64,000 bases of DNA from Paraflavisolibacter caeni. GTDB taxonomy: Bacteria; Bacteroidota; Bacteroidia; Chitinophagales; Chitinophagaceae. The position numbers were made by a program, and so were the translations under genes. Location: the NCBI RefSeq assembly GCF_025628885.1, contig NZ_JAOTIF010000031.1:1-64000 (forward strand). Reading direction: 5' to 3'. Positions 41,711 to 52,486 of this stretch are shown one piece after another (positions within the stretch are counted from its first letter, which is position 1; each line of letters opens with the position of its first letter). Under the pieces are notes generated by a model, which did no database searches, had not been told where the DNA came from, and was given only the letters and a program-made list of their open reading frames with translations.

Positions 41711-44239
41711 TTATTTAATCTGCAAATTTGTGCTCCCTTTAAAATAACCTGCATTCAAATCAAAATATTGCTGTGCAATAAAAGTGTACGTTTTCCCTGC
41801 CTGAGTCGGAAAATCATAAACCATTGTCTCTTTTACCTCTAAAGGTGTAACCGTTGCCTTTGGTGAAATAAGAGGTGCAGGTGTATCTTCAACCTGATAA
41901 AAAGAATTTGGATTTTTACCAGTTGCAGCTTTCAATACACCACCTGAACTTAATTTCATTGCATTAGGAATCCGCAAACGTAGATTGCCGCCTAATTTTG
42001 ATTTGATCACTGCTTTCACAAGCCTTGCATCTTTCCATTCCATGCTCACAATTTCAAAGCCACCTATTGCACGCAGCCCAGTGATACTACCATTTTGCCA
42101 AACATCAGGTAGAGCAGGCAGTAGGTGCATTTCACCATTAGCACTTTGCATCAGCATTTCTGTAATACCAGAAGTACAACCGAAGTTGCCATCGATCTGA
42201 AATGGTGGGTGGGCATCAAAAAGGTTGTTGTATGTGCCGCCACCGCCTTCACCCCGAACTGGACCAGTTCGAACAGGAGAAAGTTGGTTTTGAATTAATT
42301 TATATGCATGATTTCCGTCCAACATTCTGGCCCACCAGTTTACTTTCCACCCCATACTCCAACCAGTCGATATATCGCCACGATGAGTTAAGGTAGTTTT
42401 AGCTGCACTATATAATTGCGGTGTACGGTATGGAGAAATCTGATTAGATGGAAACAATCCATATAAATGTGAAATATGCCGGTGATTATCTTGCGGATCA
42501 TCTATATCATCTAACCACTCCTGCAATTGACCGTGTTGACCAATTTGCATCGGTGGCAGGCGTTTGCGCATTTGTCTTAGTGTATCAATAAAGTCTGCAT
42601 CTTTTTTCAAAATTTCTCCCGCCCTTATAGTGGAACTGAATATATCAAAGACAATCTGGTTGGTCATGGTTGTTCCTGCGTCAAGAGAAGAACCCTGGTG
42701 TGCTCTGGGTGCATTTTCAGGCGACATATCGGGATTGATCACCAACCAATGTTTTGTTGGATGCTCGATCAGGAAATCAACATAAAATGTTGCGGCGTCT
42801 TTCAAAATAGGATAAACAGAAGCCAGGAAAGCTTTATCTCCACTGTACAGATAGTGTTCCCAAAGATGCTGGCTAGTCCACCCTCCTGCTGCACTCCATA
42901 CACCCCATAAAGCACCGTCAATAGCACCTGTAGCACGCCAAATATCGGTATTATGGTGCGCCATCCATCCCCTTGCTCCGTACATCTCTCTTGCTGTTTG
43001 CCTACCTGCTACAGACAGATCTCTTACCATTTGCAGAAAAGGTTCATGCAATTCAGAAAGGTTTGTTTTTTCTGCAGGCCAATAGTTCATTTGCGCATTG
43101 ATATTAATAGTGTATTTGCTATCCCAAGGTGGATTGATTTTATCATTCCATATTCCCTGCAGGTTAGCTGCCTGTCCTCCGGGTTGGGAAGAAGAAATCA
43201 ACAAATAGCGACCGAACTGGTAGTATAATGTTACAAACTGCGGATCCTCAGTGTTAATAAAATTTTTTAATCGCTCATCAGTCGGAAGATTGGCAGCATC
43301 AGTAATACCAAGGTCTAATTTCACCCTGTTAAAATATTTTTGATAAGTAGCAATATGTGCGGGTAAAATTGCAGCAAAAGATTTCGAAAAAGCCTTATTT
43401 AAATAATTAGCAGCTCTTTTATTTTCATCACCACTGATGTCATTGTAATTATTAAAGTTGGTGGCAATAGAAATATAGATCGTTGCTGCATTTGCATTTT
43501 TAATAGTTATTGAAGTATCATCCGAAGTAAAAGTACCACCTTCAGGTTTCATGCGTACTATACCCTTAAAATTCACCATGCCTTTAACCCCCTCATGGTC
43601 CGAGGTTGTTCCTGCAATTGTTAATTCTTTAGCAGGTGTTGTTTTAACAACAGCTTTGAGCTGGGGCGTTGTAAAAGAAGCGGTAAAAGAAATGCTACTT
43701 GGTTTACTGGCAGTTAATCGCATTACAATAACACGGTCAGGAAAAGAGGCCAATGCTTCTCGTGTATAGGTTACACCATCAACCGTATAAGTGGTTTTGG
43801 TTACAGCTCTTTCGATATCTAATTCCCTATAGTAATTTGAATAGCTTTCATGTCCATCAAAAGAAATTTGAAGACTGCCCACAGGTTCAAACTTCTGGCC
43901 ATGCGATTTTTTTGTAATGATCACTCTGTTGGCAATTCTTTCTGCTTCCTTTTGTTTACCCTCAAATATCAGTTTTCGTATTACTTCCAAAGAATCCAAT
44001 GCTAATGGATTATCATTGCGGTTCGGGCTACCACTCCATACGGTATGTTCGTTTAACTGAATGGTTTCTTTTTCTACGTTTCCATAAACCATGGCACCCA
44101 ACCGTCCGTTACCAATGGGCATTGCATTCTCCCAAACTCTACCTGATGGCTTGTTGTACCAAAGCTTTAAACCTGGTTTGTTTTGAGAAAAGCCTATTGT
44201 TGTTACAAATAGCAAAGCAATAAAGAGTACTTTTTTCAT
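41711..44239 (-). CDS. GH95 alpha-L-fucosidase/alpha-L-galactosidase
   Basis: An 842-residue secreted inverting enzyme. After a signal peptide (TIGFSQ), the N-terminal beta domain contains the family signature [13 protein letters not shown] and [11 protein letters not shown]. The alpha/alpha barrel follows from about residue 290, with [47 protein letters not shown] and [10 protein letters not shown]-terminal beta domain closes the protein. The family removes terminal alpha-1,2-L-fucose; a member in Bacteroides ovatus acts as an alpha-L-galactosidase on corn-type xylan. Given the xylan setting, L-galactose is a serious alternative substrate. Distinguishing the two would need the active-site residue that separates them, which I cannot align here. 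Confidence 0.92.
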   Translation of the reverse strand: MKKVLFIALLFVTTIGFSQNKPGLKLWYNKPSGRVWENAMPIGNGRLGAMVYGNVEKETIQLNEHTVWSGSPNRNDNPLALDSLEVIRKLIFEGKQKEAERIANRVIITKKSHGQKFEPVGSLQISFDGHESYSNYYRELDIERAVTKTTYTVDGVTYTREALASFPDRVIVMRLTASKPSSISFTASFTTPQLKAVVKTTPAKELTIAGTTSDHEGVKGMVNFKGIVRMKPEGGTFTSDDTSITIKNANAATIYISIATNFNNYNDISGDENKRAANYLNKAFSKSFAAILPAHIATYQKYFNRVKLDLGITDAANLPTDERLKNFINTEDPQFVTLYYQFGRYLLISSSQPGGQAANLQGIWNDKINPPWDSKYTININAQMNYWPAEKTNLSELHEPFLQMVRDLSVAGRQTAREMYGARGWMAHHNTDIWRATGAIDGALWGVWSAAGGWTSQHLWEHYLYSGDKAFLASVYPILKDAATFYVDFLIEHPTKHWLVINPDMSPENAPRAHQGSSLDAGTTMTNQIVFDIFSSTIRAGEILKKDADFIDTLRQMRKRLPPMQIGQHGQLQEWLDDIDDPQDNHRHISHLYGLFPSNQISPYRTPQLYSAAKTTLTHRGDISTGWSMGWKVNWWARMLDGNHAYKLIQNQLSPVRTGPVRGEGGGGTYNNLFDAHPPFQIDGNFGCTSGITEMLMQSANGEMHLLPALPDVWQNGSITGLRAIGGFEIVSMEWKDARLVKAVIKSKLGGNLRLRIPNAMKLSSGGVLKAATGKNPNSFYQVEDTPAPLISPKATVTPLEVKETMVYDFPTQAGKTYTFIAQQYFDLNAGYFKGSTNLQIK

Positions 44240-44324
44240 TTATTTACAATTATCATTAAAGTCAAAATTTATGTTCCTCAAATATTTACAGTTCCATAAG
44301 TGGAAATTCATAAATAAGCTGTCA

Positions 44325-46937
44325 TCATCTTCTCGGTACAGATATTTTTTCCCCTGTATAAACAATGGACTTTACTTTCGGGCTGATACATGTTCCATAT
44401 CCTTGCGATTCACTTACCCAAACAATATTGAATACCTGCTTTTTCAATGCTCCCTCATAACTCCCCTGCTGTCTATCAATCGTAAGTATTTTCTGTTGCT
44501 CATTCCATCGAAAGGGGATTACCTTATATTTTCCTTTTTCATAGTTGTAGTTATCGCCTTCATCGCTGTATAATAGAAATTGTGCATCTGCACCAGGATA
44601 AATTCTAATTTCAAGTGTGTCCATCGATTTTTCTGCGGTGGATTGTAAAAATTTACCCATAGGAACAATTGAACCGGCTTTAACAAAAACAGGAATCCTG
44701 TCTTGTGGCGAAGCCGTTTTTATAGTTTGTCCGCCATTGAAACGATGGCCTGTCCAGAAATCATACCATGCTGGAGACTTCGGCAAATAAACATTCCATT
44801 CAGAAACATTCGGTTCAGTAACTGGTGCTACAAGGAAAGCTTTACCAAACATGTATTGATAGGATTGTCCGATAGCAGTTGGATCGTTTTTAAAATCCAT
44901 TACCAACGGACGCATGATGGTAGATCCTTTGCTTACAACTTGCCATCCTTCTGAATATATATAAGGCAGCAAGCGATACCGGAGATTAAGCATGCTTCTC
45001 ATATTTGTTTCAACTGCCTCCCCATACTTCCAGGGTTCAGTTTCAGTTTGATAACCATGCATGCGGAAAATAGTATTGAATGTACCCCATTGAAACCATC
45101 GCGTGAGAATATCGTGATACTTCGAGTCAGTATATTGTGAACGGCCGGGGCGGAAAAAGCCACCGATATCTGTTGTCCAGTAAGGCATCCCTGTTAAAGA
45201 ATAATTTAATCCCGCCACAATCTGTCTTTTAAAAGCATCCCAATTCCAGCCAATATCCCCCGACCAGTTAATAGTACCAAATCGTTGTTGGCCGGCATAA
45301 GCTGAACGGGTAAGGATGGCTACTCTCTTCTGGTTGTTTGTTTTACGTTGTCCTTCATAAACCGCTTTGCTTACAAACAGTGGATAAGTAAGTCTATAGA
45401 AATCTCCTAATCCAAAATAAGTTTGTTTATCTGTTAAGGCATCATTCTCTGGTTCTGTAGCATCCATCCACCAAGAATCAACACCATAACTGAACAGGTT
45501 TTTGTTCAAAGCACTCCAATGCGTATACTGTGTTTCAGGGTTATAGATATCGATCCAAGGACTGTTAGGGATGTATAAATTTTTAGAATTATATTCTTTA
45601 GCTATCTCCGACTTTTTATCCAGGTTTTCCCAAACTGAAATAGAAAAATGCGCATTCAAATCATGCAATTGTTTGATAAACTGATCCGGATTGGGATAAT
45701 TGGTCTCATCAAATTTCGGAACACCCCATCCGTACTTGCCCCAATATTGCCAGTCCTGAACAATCACATCCATGGGAAGTTTTCTTTTTCTGAATTCTTG
45801 TACCGTTTCAACCAAGTGTTTGCCTGACGTATATCGTTCACGACATTGCCAGAAACCATAAGCCCACAAAGGAAGCATAGGTACATTACCTGACAGACTG
45901 CGATAGTTGTTAATTACATCATCTGCATTTCTTCCATAAAATACTATATAGTCGAGCGACCTGGCATTTGGTGAACGGAAGGTGGTTTCGTTGCCTGCAG
46001 GCTTCCAGGATAATTTTGGCTTATTGGTTGACCTGCAAACTACTTGCACGCTGTGTTCTCCGGCTTTCAATTTTACCAACTTACTTGCTGCGGGAGGAAG
46101 CCATAAGTTTGATTGGTCAATGTAAGGAGTACCATCAATTATTACCAGGTGGCGGTTATCCATATTTCCCAAATCCAGCATTACAGAGTATTCACCATCC
46201 TCATCAACTGTAAACTTTCCTGTGTACAGCAATTGTTGCTGGGAAACACGCTGTGTACCTGAAGTCGTCGTTACTTCAGCATCACGTTTCTCGCCGGATG
46301 CGGTATCATTTTTCAAAAGCTGAACGACATTATCCGCAGGATTAAAATAAGTAAGTCCATACTGATGCCATAAGATCCCATAGCCTCTGCTTGAATAAAG
46401 AAAAGGAATAGAAATCTGCGTGTTGACCTGGATCAATTTACGACTGATGTTTCGCAGGTTATACGCCCCATCCTGAAACTGCCCCAATCCAAACAAATAC
46501 TCATCCGCAGGTGAATCAAAACTTTGCTCTGCAACAAAACAGGGTTCGCCTGAAACAGAATCAGGTAGTAATTTCCTGCTTCCCGCTTTTTCACAAAGGA
46601 ATATCTTTCCAGTTTGATCACTATACTCAATTACTCCTGTTTGTTTGTCAAAAAGCACCGTTACTGAATTTGTACTCAGTTTCAGTTTTGATCCTGTTTC
46701 AACAAACTTGAATGCAGGTACAGGGAGCTTGTTAATTAAAACAAATTCACGTTCTTCTTTCATTTTATTTTTTTCCCATTGCACTCTTACCGCTTGGTCC
46801 GATAAAGGAATAATATTCAATAATCCTTCAGAAAGCTGTATGGAAACCCGGTCTTTCTGCAAACTGTGTTTTTGATAAACCTGTCCGAATACAAGAGCAG
46901 GTATCAATCCAATCAATAAAAGGAGTTTTAACTTCAT
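44325..46937 (-). CDS. GH31 alpha-xylosidase with inserted PA14-like domain
   Basis: An 870-residue secreted enzyme. Its N-terminal beta domain has the VRVQWEKNK and EYLFGLGQFQDG segments. It is interrupted at about 230-340 by a PA14-like insertion (LLYTGKFTVDEDGEYSVML, KLKAGEHSVQVV), as seen in characterised alpha-xylosidases such as Cellvibrio Xyl31A. The catalytic barrel follows: nucleophile D492 in WWMDATEPEND and acid/base D561 in WSGDIGWNW. A C-terminal beta domain has VPVFVKAGSIVPMG and IRIYPGADAQFLLYSDEGD. It should remove alpha-xylose from xylan or xyloglucan side chains. It is 35 bases downstream of a GH97, which is itself downstream of a second GH31 lacking the insertion. Confidence 0.9.
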   Translation of the reverse strand: MKLKLLLLIGLIPALVFGQVYQKHSLQKDRVSIQLSEGLLNIIPLSDQAVRVQWEKNKMKEEREFVLINKLPVPAFKFVETGSKLKLSTNSVTVLFDKQTGVIEYSDQTGKIFLCEKAGSRKLLPDSVSGEPCFVAEQSFDSPADEYLFGLGQFQDGAYNLRNISRKLIQVNTQISIPFLYSSRGYGILWHQYGLTYFNPADNVVQLLKNDTASGEKRDAEVTTTSGTQRVSQQQLLYTGKFTVDEDGEYSVMLDLGNMDNRHLVIIDGTPYIDQSNLWLPPAASKLVKLKAGEHSVQVVCRSTNKPKLSWKPAGNETTFRSPNARSLDYIVFYGRNADDVINNYRSLSGNVPMLPLWAYGFWQCRERYTSGKHLVETVQEFRKRKLPMDVIVQDWQYWGKYGWGVPKFDETNYPNPDQFIKQLHDLNAHFSISVWENLDKKSEIAKEYNSKNLYIPNSPWIDIYNPETQYTHWSALNKNLFSYGVDSWWMDATEPENDALTDKQTYFGLGDFYRLTYPLFVSKAVYEGQRKTNNQKRVAILTRSAYAGQQRFGTINWSGDIGWNWDAFKRQIVAGLNYSLTGMPYWTTDIGGFFRPGRSQYTDSKYHDILTRWFQWGTFNTIFRMHGYQTETEPWKYGEAVETNMRSMLNLRYRLLPYIYSEGWQVVSKGSTIMRPLVMDFKNDPTAIGQSYQYMFGKAFLVAPVTEPNVSEWNVYLPKSPAWYDFWTGHRFNGGQTIKTASPQDRIPVFVKAGSIVPMGKFLQSTAEKSMDTLEIRIYPGADAQFLLYSDEGDNYNYEKGKYKVIPFRWNEQQKILTIDRQQGSYEGALKKQVFNIVWVSESQGYGTCISPKVKSIVYTGEKISVPRR

Positions 46938-46972
46938 CGTGCTGCTTGACTATAATTTTTTAATAATTTGAG

Positions 46973-48904
46973 CTACTGTATTGGCACTAAAGATGCAGCA
47001 AAACCACCACGGCGAAGCATCCTGACATCCACAGAACTGGATTTATCCACCACCTGGTATTTTGTTGCGAACGCTTTGTCGTGTTTTCCATCAGCAATCA
47101 ATGTCAGTTTATACTTTACCTTATCCGGCAAAAAACCGAATTGCAAGGTTTTCTGCTTTTCCCTGATTTCAGCATTAATTCCACCGATGTACCAGGCATC
47201 TCCTTTGCGACGGGCCATCAGAACATCCTTACCGGGATAACCCTCAAGCAATTTGGTTTCATCCCAGGCATTGGGAACACATTTGAGAAAAGCTTTTGCT
47301 GCATCCGGCAATTCCAGATAACCTTCCGGGCGATCCGCCAGGTGTTGCAAACCGGATTCAAACAATACACTCAAGGCCAGCTCGTGCCCGTATGATGTCA
47401 AATGCGGAAACTGAGAATTGGTAAAGGTCACCGGTGTATAATCCATAGGGCCCACTACATTACGCGTAAAGGGAAGGATGGTATTATGCTCCGGGGCTGT
47501 CGTCGTAAATTCCGGCCCGTTGTTATACCACTCGGCACCCCGCACGCCTTCATAAGTCATCAGGTTGGGATAAGTTCTGGACCATCCCCTGGGTACCAGG
47601 CAACCATGGAAATAAACCAACATTTCAAATTGGGCTGCATCTTCCAATATATCCAGGTAATATTTGATCATATCCTGCTTTTCGCTCTCAAAGAAATCGA
47701 TCTTAACACCTGCAAATCCCATCTTTTTCAGCTTGGTAAATTCTTCTACCCGGTTTTCGTGGGTCAGCATGCGGTCTTTGGGCGTAGAGGATACCCATGT
47801 ATGGTTACCTCCCGAATTGTACCAGATCAAAGGCTTTACACCTTTGGATACAATATACTTTGCCGCGTCTTCAATATTGCCTCCGTTTGACATAGCATCC
47901 CATTCCCAGTCCAACAACATATAGGGCCAGTTCATCCGTGCTGCCAGGTCAGCAAATTCACAAACCACTTTGTAGTCTTTTGTACCATGGTTGCTGGACC
48001 AATAGTTCCATGATACCAGTCCTGGTTTGATCCAATCCGTATTCTTTACAACAGAGGGAGAAGATACATCATCCACCAAAGTAGATGATACAATATCCGA
48101 AAGGCTGCCCATGATCATGACCCGCCATGGTGACTTCCAGGGAAGTGTAATGGTGGGTGTTGATGAACCCATTCCTCTTCCATCTTTTGGGTTGGGGAAT
48201 GTAATTTTATATTTTGATGCATCCACCTGGTTACTGAGTTTAGATCCGCAATAGGTCCTGTTCACATCAGATTCGTGCAACAGGTACCAGCAGGAACTGT
48301 CCTTTAATTGGAACAGAACAGGGTAACACCATTCCTGCTTTTGCACCTTATCGTCACTCATAGCCGTATAAAGACCTTCATTGGCGGGATTCCATTTTTC
48401 CATCCACCTCATCGTTTCATTAGGGACCGAGTAGGTAGTCAATTCATCCTTCATCTCAAAAGTCCCCTTCTTCTCAGGAAATCCGTAACGAAAGGCAACA
48501 CCATCATTATAGGCTCTTATGATGATGTTCAATTTTGCTTTAGACGGGTTTTCAAAAGAAACTGTCACTTCATTGGCTGAATTCGTGCAAACCGATTTTT
48601 TACCGTGCAGAGCCGTGTACTGTTCGTTTATCAAAAGCGGTTTACCTGCTTTCAGGAATTTCAGCTCACTGGAAAAATCCTGGTCGCTTCTCGAAAGCCC
48701 AAGATCGATACGTGGAATCGCTTCCGAAATTTTTTCATTATCTGAATATGAGGCCTTAAGATACCATGCTCCTACATCATTATTTTGGCTACTAAAAAGT
48801 GCTACATTGATCTTTTGATTCGGAGATTGAACTATTAGCTTTTGGACAAATGCGGAACAAGTGCTGAGTGCAAAAAAAATAGCTGAAACAACCGTTGACT
48901 TCAT
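46973..48904 (-). CDS. GH97 glycosidase, retaining type (second copy)
   Basis: A secreted enzyme of about 643 residues, related to but clearly divergent from the GH97 at 30615-32555. Start: the ATG at 48904 (MKSTVVSAIFF) is chosen because it heads a signal peptide; the longer frame would run into the stop of the upstream GH31 gene. The barrel strand GVKIDFFESEKQD places D403 at the nucleophile position of retaining members, with YFHGCLVPRGWSRTYPNLMTYEGVRG following. Alpha-galactosidase is the likely activity. It sits between two GH31 genes, 25 and 35 bases away, suggesting that alpha-xylose and alpha-galactose caps are removed together. Confidence 0.85.
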   Translation of the reverse strand: MKSTVVSAIFFALSTCSAFVQKLIVQSPNQKINVALFSSQNNDVGAWYLKASYSDNEKISEAIPRIDLGLSRSDQDFSSELKFLKAGKPLLINEQYTALHGKKSVCTNSANEVTVSFENPSKAKLNIIIRAYNDGVAFRYGFPEKKGTFEMKDELTTYSVPNETMRWMEKWNPANEGLYTAMSDDKVQKQEWCYPVLFQLKDSSCWYLLHESDVNRTYCGSKLSNQVDASKYKITFPNPKDGRGMGSSTPTITLPWKSPWRVMIMGSLSDIVSSTLVDDVSSPSVVKNTDWIKPGLVSWNYWSSNHGTKDYKVVCEFADLAARMNWPYMLLDWEWDAMSNGGNIEDAAKYIVSKGVKPLIWYNSGGNHTWVSSTPKDRMLTHENRVEEFTKLKKMGFAGVKIDFFESEKQDMIKYYLDILEDAAQFEMLVYFHGCLVPRGWSRTYPNLMTYEGVRGAEWYNNGPEFTTTAPEHNTILPFTRNVVGPMDYTPVTFTNSQFPHLTSYGHELALSVLFESGLQHLADRPEGYLELPDAAKAFLKCVPNAWDETKLLEGYPGKDVLMARRKGDAWYIGGINAEIREKQKTLQFGFLPDKVKYKLTLIADGKHDKAFATKYQVVDKSSSVDVRMLRRGGFAASLVPIQ

Positions 48905-48929
48905 TACAATATTTACTGTTTGTTTTTCT

Positions 48930-51347
48930 TTAAAATTTAACGGCAACTTTTTTCCCTGTATAAGTTATTACTTTATCAGGTTCATTAACTGTATTTTCTC
49001 CAACACTTTTACCAGTATTGACGATTACTATATTGAACTTTCTACTATCAAGCATTACGGGGAAAGAGCCATTCCTGTTACTTATTGTCAGTGTTCTCTT
49101 TTTATCGTCCCAACTAAACGAGATGGTGGAGTAAATACCTTTCTCATAATTATAGTTGTCATTATCATCTTCATACAACACAAATTTCCCATCGGCTCCA
49201 GGATAGATGCGTATTTCAAGATTGTCCCATTTTTTCTCTTCAGCAAATTGAACTTCAGGACCAAAAGGAATAATAGAACCGGCTTTTACATACAGGGGGA
49301 TCATATCAATAGGTGTTTCTTTATTAACTTTAGTACCACCCATTAACTTTTCTCCAGTCCAGAAATCAAACCAGTTAGCGCCAGCAGGCAAATAGGTTTC
49401 TTTAGATTTGATGGAACTGAAGTCTTCCTCCTGGATGAATCTTTGTCCACTTGTGCCAGGTTTTATATACATAGCTTTAGCAACCGGGCTCACCAAAAGC
49501 GATTTGCCAAATAGGTACTGATCGTTAATATCCAAAGCCTGTTTATCTTTTGGAAAATCCATCATGAGTGCCCGCATCATGCTCGATTGATTTGCTGTGA
49601 CATCCCAGGCCGTAGAATAGATATAAGGCAAAAACCGGTAACGCAGATTGATGAACTTTTCTATAGCATCATAGTATTTATTTCCTTTTTGCCCAAACTG
49701 GTAAATTTCACGGGGAGCATCTGCGCCATGTGAACGCATCATTGGACAGAATGTACCAAATTGAAGCCAGCGCACATACAATTCACGGTATTCAGGATCT
49801 TTTAGCTTTCCAGGAAATTTAGAAAGAAAGAATCCTCCGATATCGCTATTCCAGTAAGGAATGCCGGTGAGTGAAAAGTTCAATCCTGCAGATATTTGAT
49901 TACGGAGTGCATCCCAGGAAGCTGTCACATCTCCGGACCATGTATTGGCACCATAACGTTGCTGGCCAGCAAAGGCTGAACGTGTTAGTATAAAGACTCT
50001 TTTACTTGAATCAACGGCACGTTGATGTGTATAAACACCACCAACTGTCATTAAAGGAAAAGCGTTTCGTACTTTCCTGAAAGAACCCAAATAAGTTTTA
50101 TTATCTAAATCAGATGGCTTAAAATCAAGATGATCAGGCTCTGATGAATCCATCCACCAACCATCTAACCCAAGTGAATACATTTTTCTCAAATAGTTCC
50201 AATAAATGTTTCGGGCTTCCGGGTTGTAAGGATCATACACCCTTACTCCGGAAGGATAATCCCGGTTGGGTGGCCATTTTTCAGAACCAGATTGCGGCCA
50301 TGTGGTAAAATCTAAAAGTGCATTTATTTTCTCTAGATCCCGGTACTGTTTTGTATGAGGGCCAAAAGAATTCCAAATGGATATGATCATATGCGCATTC
50401 AGGTTATGCGCTTCTATAATCATCTTCTGCGGATCCGGGAAATCAACGTTGAGAAACTCCATGGCATTCCATAGGTAATTATTACCCCAATACTGCCAGT
50501 CCTGAATGATACCATCAATCGGAACGCCCAATTTGCGGTATTGCTTCACTACGTCTATTAATTCATCCTGGCTTTTATAGCGTTCTTTACTCTGCCAGAA
50601 ACCATATGTCCATAGGGGAAACATCGGCGCTTGCCCAGACAGATCACGCATGCATGCAACCACACCATCGGCATTGCCACCATACATAAAGTAATAGTCA
50701 ATACCTTCCCCCACATCAGATGTGAAAGATGTGCCTTCTGTATTGTCAATAAACTGAGTTGGCGAATAATTATCCCAGAAGACGCCGAATCCTTTTACTG
50801 ATTGAAAAAAAGGAATATAATCATCCGTATTACCCTGGACCATATGAAGCGTAAGATTTCGTTGCACCATTTTACCCCCCTGTTGCTGGCCCAAACCATA
50901 GATGGCCTCATCATTATCCAATACAAATGATTGTGAAACCTTGTATGTATTGTTACCTGCATCATTAAAGGATGTAAACTTTACACCTTCATCCTTTTCT
51001 TTTAAAAGCAGATTTCCTGATATGAAATAACTTATATCTCCTGATTTCATATTCAGACTCACAAGTAGCTTATTCGTTTTCAGATATAGTAAATCTCCTT
51101 GCTGTTGAACATTGAACGTTGTTTTTCCTGGCTTCTTAATTACAGAAAGGCTTTCTTTGTTAAAACTGTTGCCGGCTGGCGATTTTAACACCCTGATGAT
51201 GGCAGGACTGTATAACTGCAGTTCTATTTCTATACCATTGATATTGGTTTTAATACCCAGGTCTGTTTTTTTATATGTCTGTGCGCTACTGTTTATGCTC
51301 GTAAAAAGGAGTACAAACAAAAATGTATAAACACTGCATTTCGGCAT
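48930..51347 (-). CDS. GH31 alpha-xylosidase-like enzyme (no PA14 insertion)
   Basis: An 805-residue secreted GH31. After the signal peptide (INSSAQT), the beta domain contains EAIYGLGQQQGGKMVQRN and then passes directly to the barrel without the PA14 insertion of the neighbouring GH31. Catalytic residues are D400 in WWMDSSEPDH and D473 in WSGDVTASWD. The segment MMRSHGADAPREIYQFG is typical of the alpha-xylosidase group. The C-terminal IRIYPGADGKFVLYEDDND matches the other GH31 closely. It is a distant paralogue rather than a recent duplicate. The expected substrate is a terminal alpha-linked xylose; alpha-glucosidase is the main alternative. Confidence 0.88.
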   Translation of the reverse strand: MPKCSVYTFLFVLLFTSINSSAQTYKKTDLGIKTNINGIEIELQLYSPAIIRVLKSPAGNSFNKESLSVIKKPGKTTFNVQQQGDLLYLKTNKLLVSLNMKSGDISYFISGNLLLKEKDEGVKFTSFNDAGNNTYKVSQSFVLDNDEAIYGLGQQQGGKMVQRNLTLHMVQGNTDDYIPFFQSVKGFGVFWDNYSPTQFIDNTEGTSFTSDVGEGIDYYFMYGGNADGVVACMRDLSGQAPMFPLWTYGFWQSKERYKSQDELIDVVKQYRKLGVPIDGIIQDWQYWGNNYLWNAMEFLNVDFPDPQKMIIEAHNLNAHMIISIWNSFGPHTKQYRDLEKINALLDFTTWPQSGSEKWPPNRDYPSGVRVYDPYNPEARNIYWNYLRKMYSLGLDGWWMDSSEPDHLDFKPSDLDNKTYLGSFRKVRNAFPLMTVGGVYTHQRAVDSSKRVFILTRSAFAGQQRYGANTWSGDVTASWDALRNQISAGLNFSLTGIPYWNSDIGGFFLSKFPGKLKDPEYRELYVRWLQFGTFCPMMRSHGADAPREIYQFGQKGNKYYDAIEKFINLRYRFLPYIYSTAWDVTANQSSMMRALMMDFPKDKQALDINDQYLFGKSLLVSPVAKAMYIKPGTSGQRFIQEEDFSSIKSKETYLPAGANWFDFWTGEKLMGGTKVNKETPIDMIPLYVKAGSIIPFGPEVQFAEEKKWDNLEIRIYPGADGKFVLYEDDNDNYNYEKGIYSTISFSWDDKKRTLTISNRNGSFPVMLDSRKFNIVIVNTGKSVGENTVNEPDKVITYTGKKVAVKF

Positions 51348-51425
51348 CTTTTAATTTTATTTTATAGCTTTTGAATACAAAACACTAATCGTGTCCACCT
51401 TGTATGTTCATTTTTTTCTGACATC

Positions 51426-52388
51426 TCACTTTACGCGACTAACACCCTCTGTAGTTTGTACGATCTTTTTAATGCTTCCATCCGGGTTGTAATACATATA
51501 ATCTACACAGATAGACCGGCGATAACTACCACCTGTAGGAAGTGTTCCATTATGATAAAAGAAGTAGCTTTTGCCTTTATAGTCTATAATACCTGGATGT
51601 GTGGTAAAACTATTAGGCACATTTTCCTGGATGATGCCTCTGTATGTCCAGGGTCCGGCTATATTTGAAGCGGTGCAGTATTCGATCATTTCAGGTTTTG
51701 TCCCAGCACTTGCATAAACCAGGTAATACATACCTTTCCGTTTGTAAATCCAGGGCCCTTCAATATAATGTTCCGGTTTAAAAGTGGTAATTGACCCACC
51801 CAGTTCAATCATGTTTTCTTTCAACTTGACCCATTTGCAACTGCCATTACCCCAAAAGAGATAAGCCTGCCCATCATCGTCGATAAAAACAGTTGGGTCT
51901 ATATCATCCCAACTATGTTTCATATCGGTGGTCATTTCATTAGTAATAAGTGCTTTTCCTATAGCATCTTTGAAAGGCCCTGAAGGTCTATCTGAAACAG
52001 CCACACCTATTGCTGCGCCTCCATTGCTATTGCTGTCCTTTTTGTGAAAGGTTGAAACAAACCAATAAAACTTGCCATTCCTTTCAATACATTGAGCTGC
52101 ATAAGCATCTCCGGTAGCCCATGAAAAAGTATTAGGTGACAAGACAGTGCCATAATCCTTCCAGTTTACCATATCAGTGGAGGAGAAAACATGCCAGTCG
52201 GGCATTTTATAGTTGGTGGCTGTGGTTGACGCTGTATCATGACCAGTGTACAGGAATAAAGTATCCTTATAAACGATTGGAGCCGGATCGGCAGTGAAAA
52301 TGTGCTTGATGATCGGGTTTTGTGCCAGTAAAGTGTTAAATGGCAGTAAAAGTGTTAAGCCGCATATTATAATTCTTGCAAGTCTCAT
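51426..52388 (-). CDS. GH43 arabinofuranosidase/xylosidase, single domain
   Basis: A 320-residue secreted GH43 with no accessory module, close to the minimum family length. The catalytic residues are visible as D34 in FTADPAPIV, D164 in DDIDPTVFIDDDG and E210 in YIEGPWIYKRKG. The last blade contains TTHPGIIDYKGKSYFFYHNG. The N-terminal NPIIKHIFTADPAP is shared with the GH43-CBM6 at 54607-55974, so these two are close relatives. This branch resembles GH43 enzymes acting on arabinoxylan substituents. It lies between GH31 and GH27 genes in operon 3. Confidence 0.86.
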   Translation of the reverse strand: MRLARIIICGLTLLLPFNTLLAQNPIIKHIFTADPAPIVYKDTLFLYTGHDTASTTATNYKMPDWHVFSSTDMVNWKDYGTVLSPNTFSWATGDAYAAQCIERNGKFYWFVSTFHKKDSNSNGGAAIGVAVSDRPSGPFKDAIGKALITNEMTTDMKHSWDDIDPTVFIDDDGQAYLFWGNGSCKWVKLKENMIELGGSITTFKPEHYIEGPWIYKRKGMYYLVYASAGTKPEMIEYCTASNIAGPWTYRGIIQENVPNSFTTHPGIIDYKGKSYFFYHNGTLPTGGSYRRSICVDYMYYNPDGSIKKIVQTTEGVSRVK

Positions 52389-52486
52389 ATATGTGAATCT
52401 AGTTTTAGAATTTATTAATGTTTATTATCTATGAAAAATCATTTGCCCGACTTGAATATCAAGTGTTACAAAACAGGGGAAAATCG

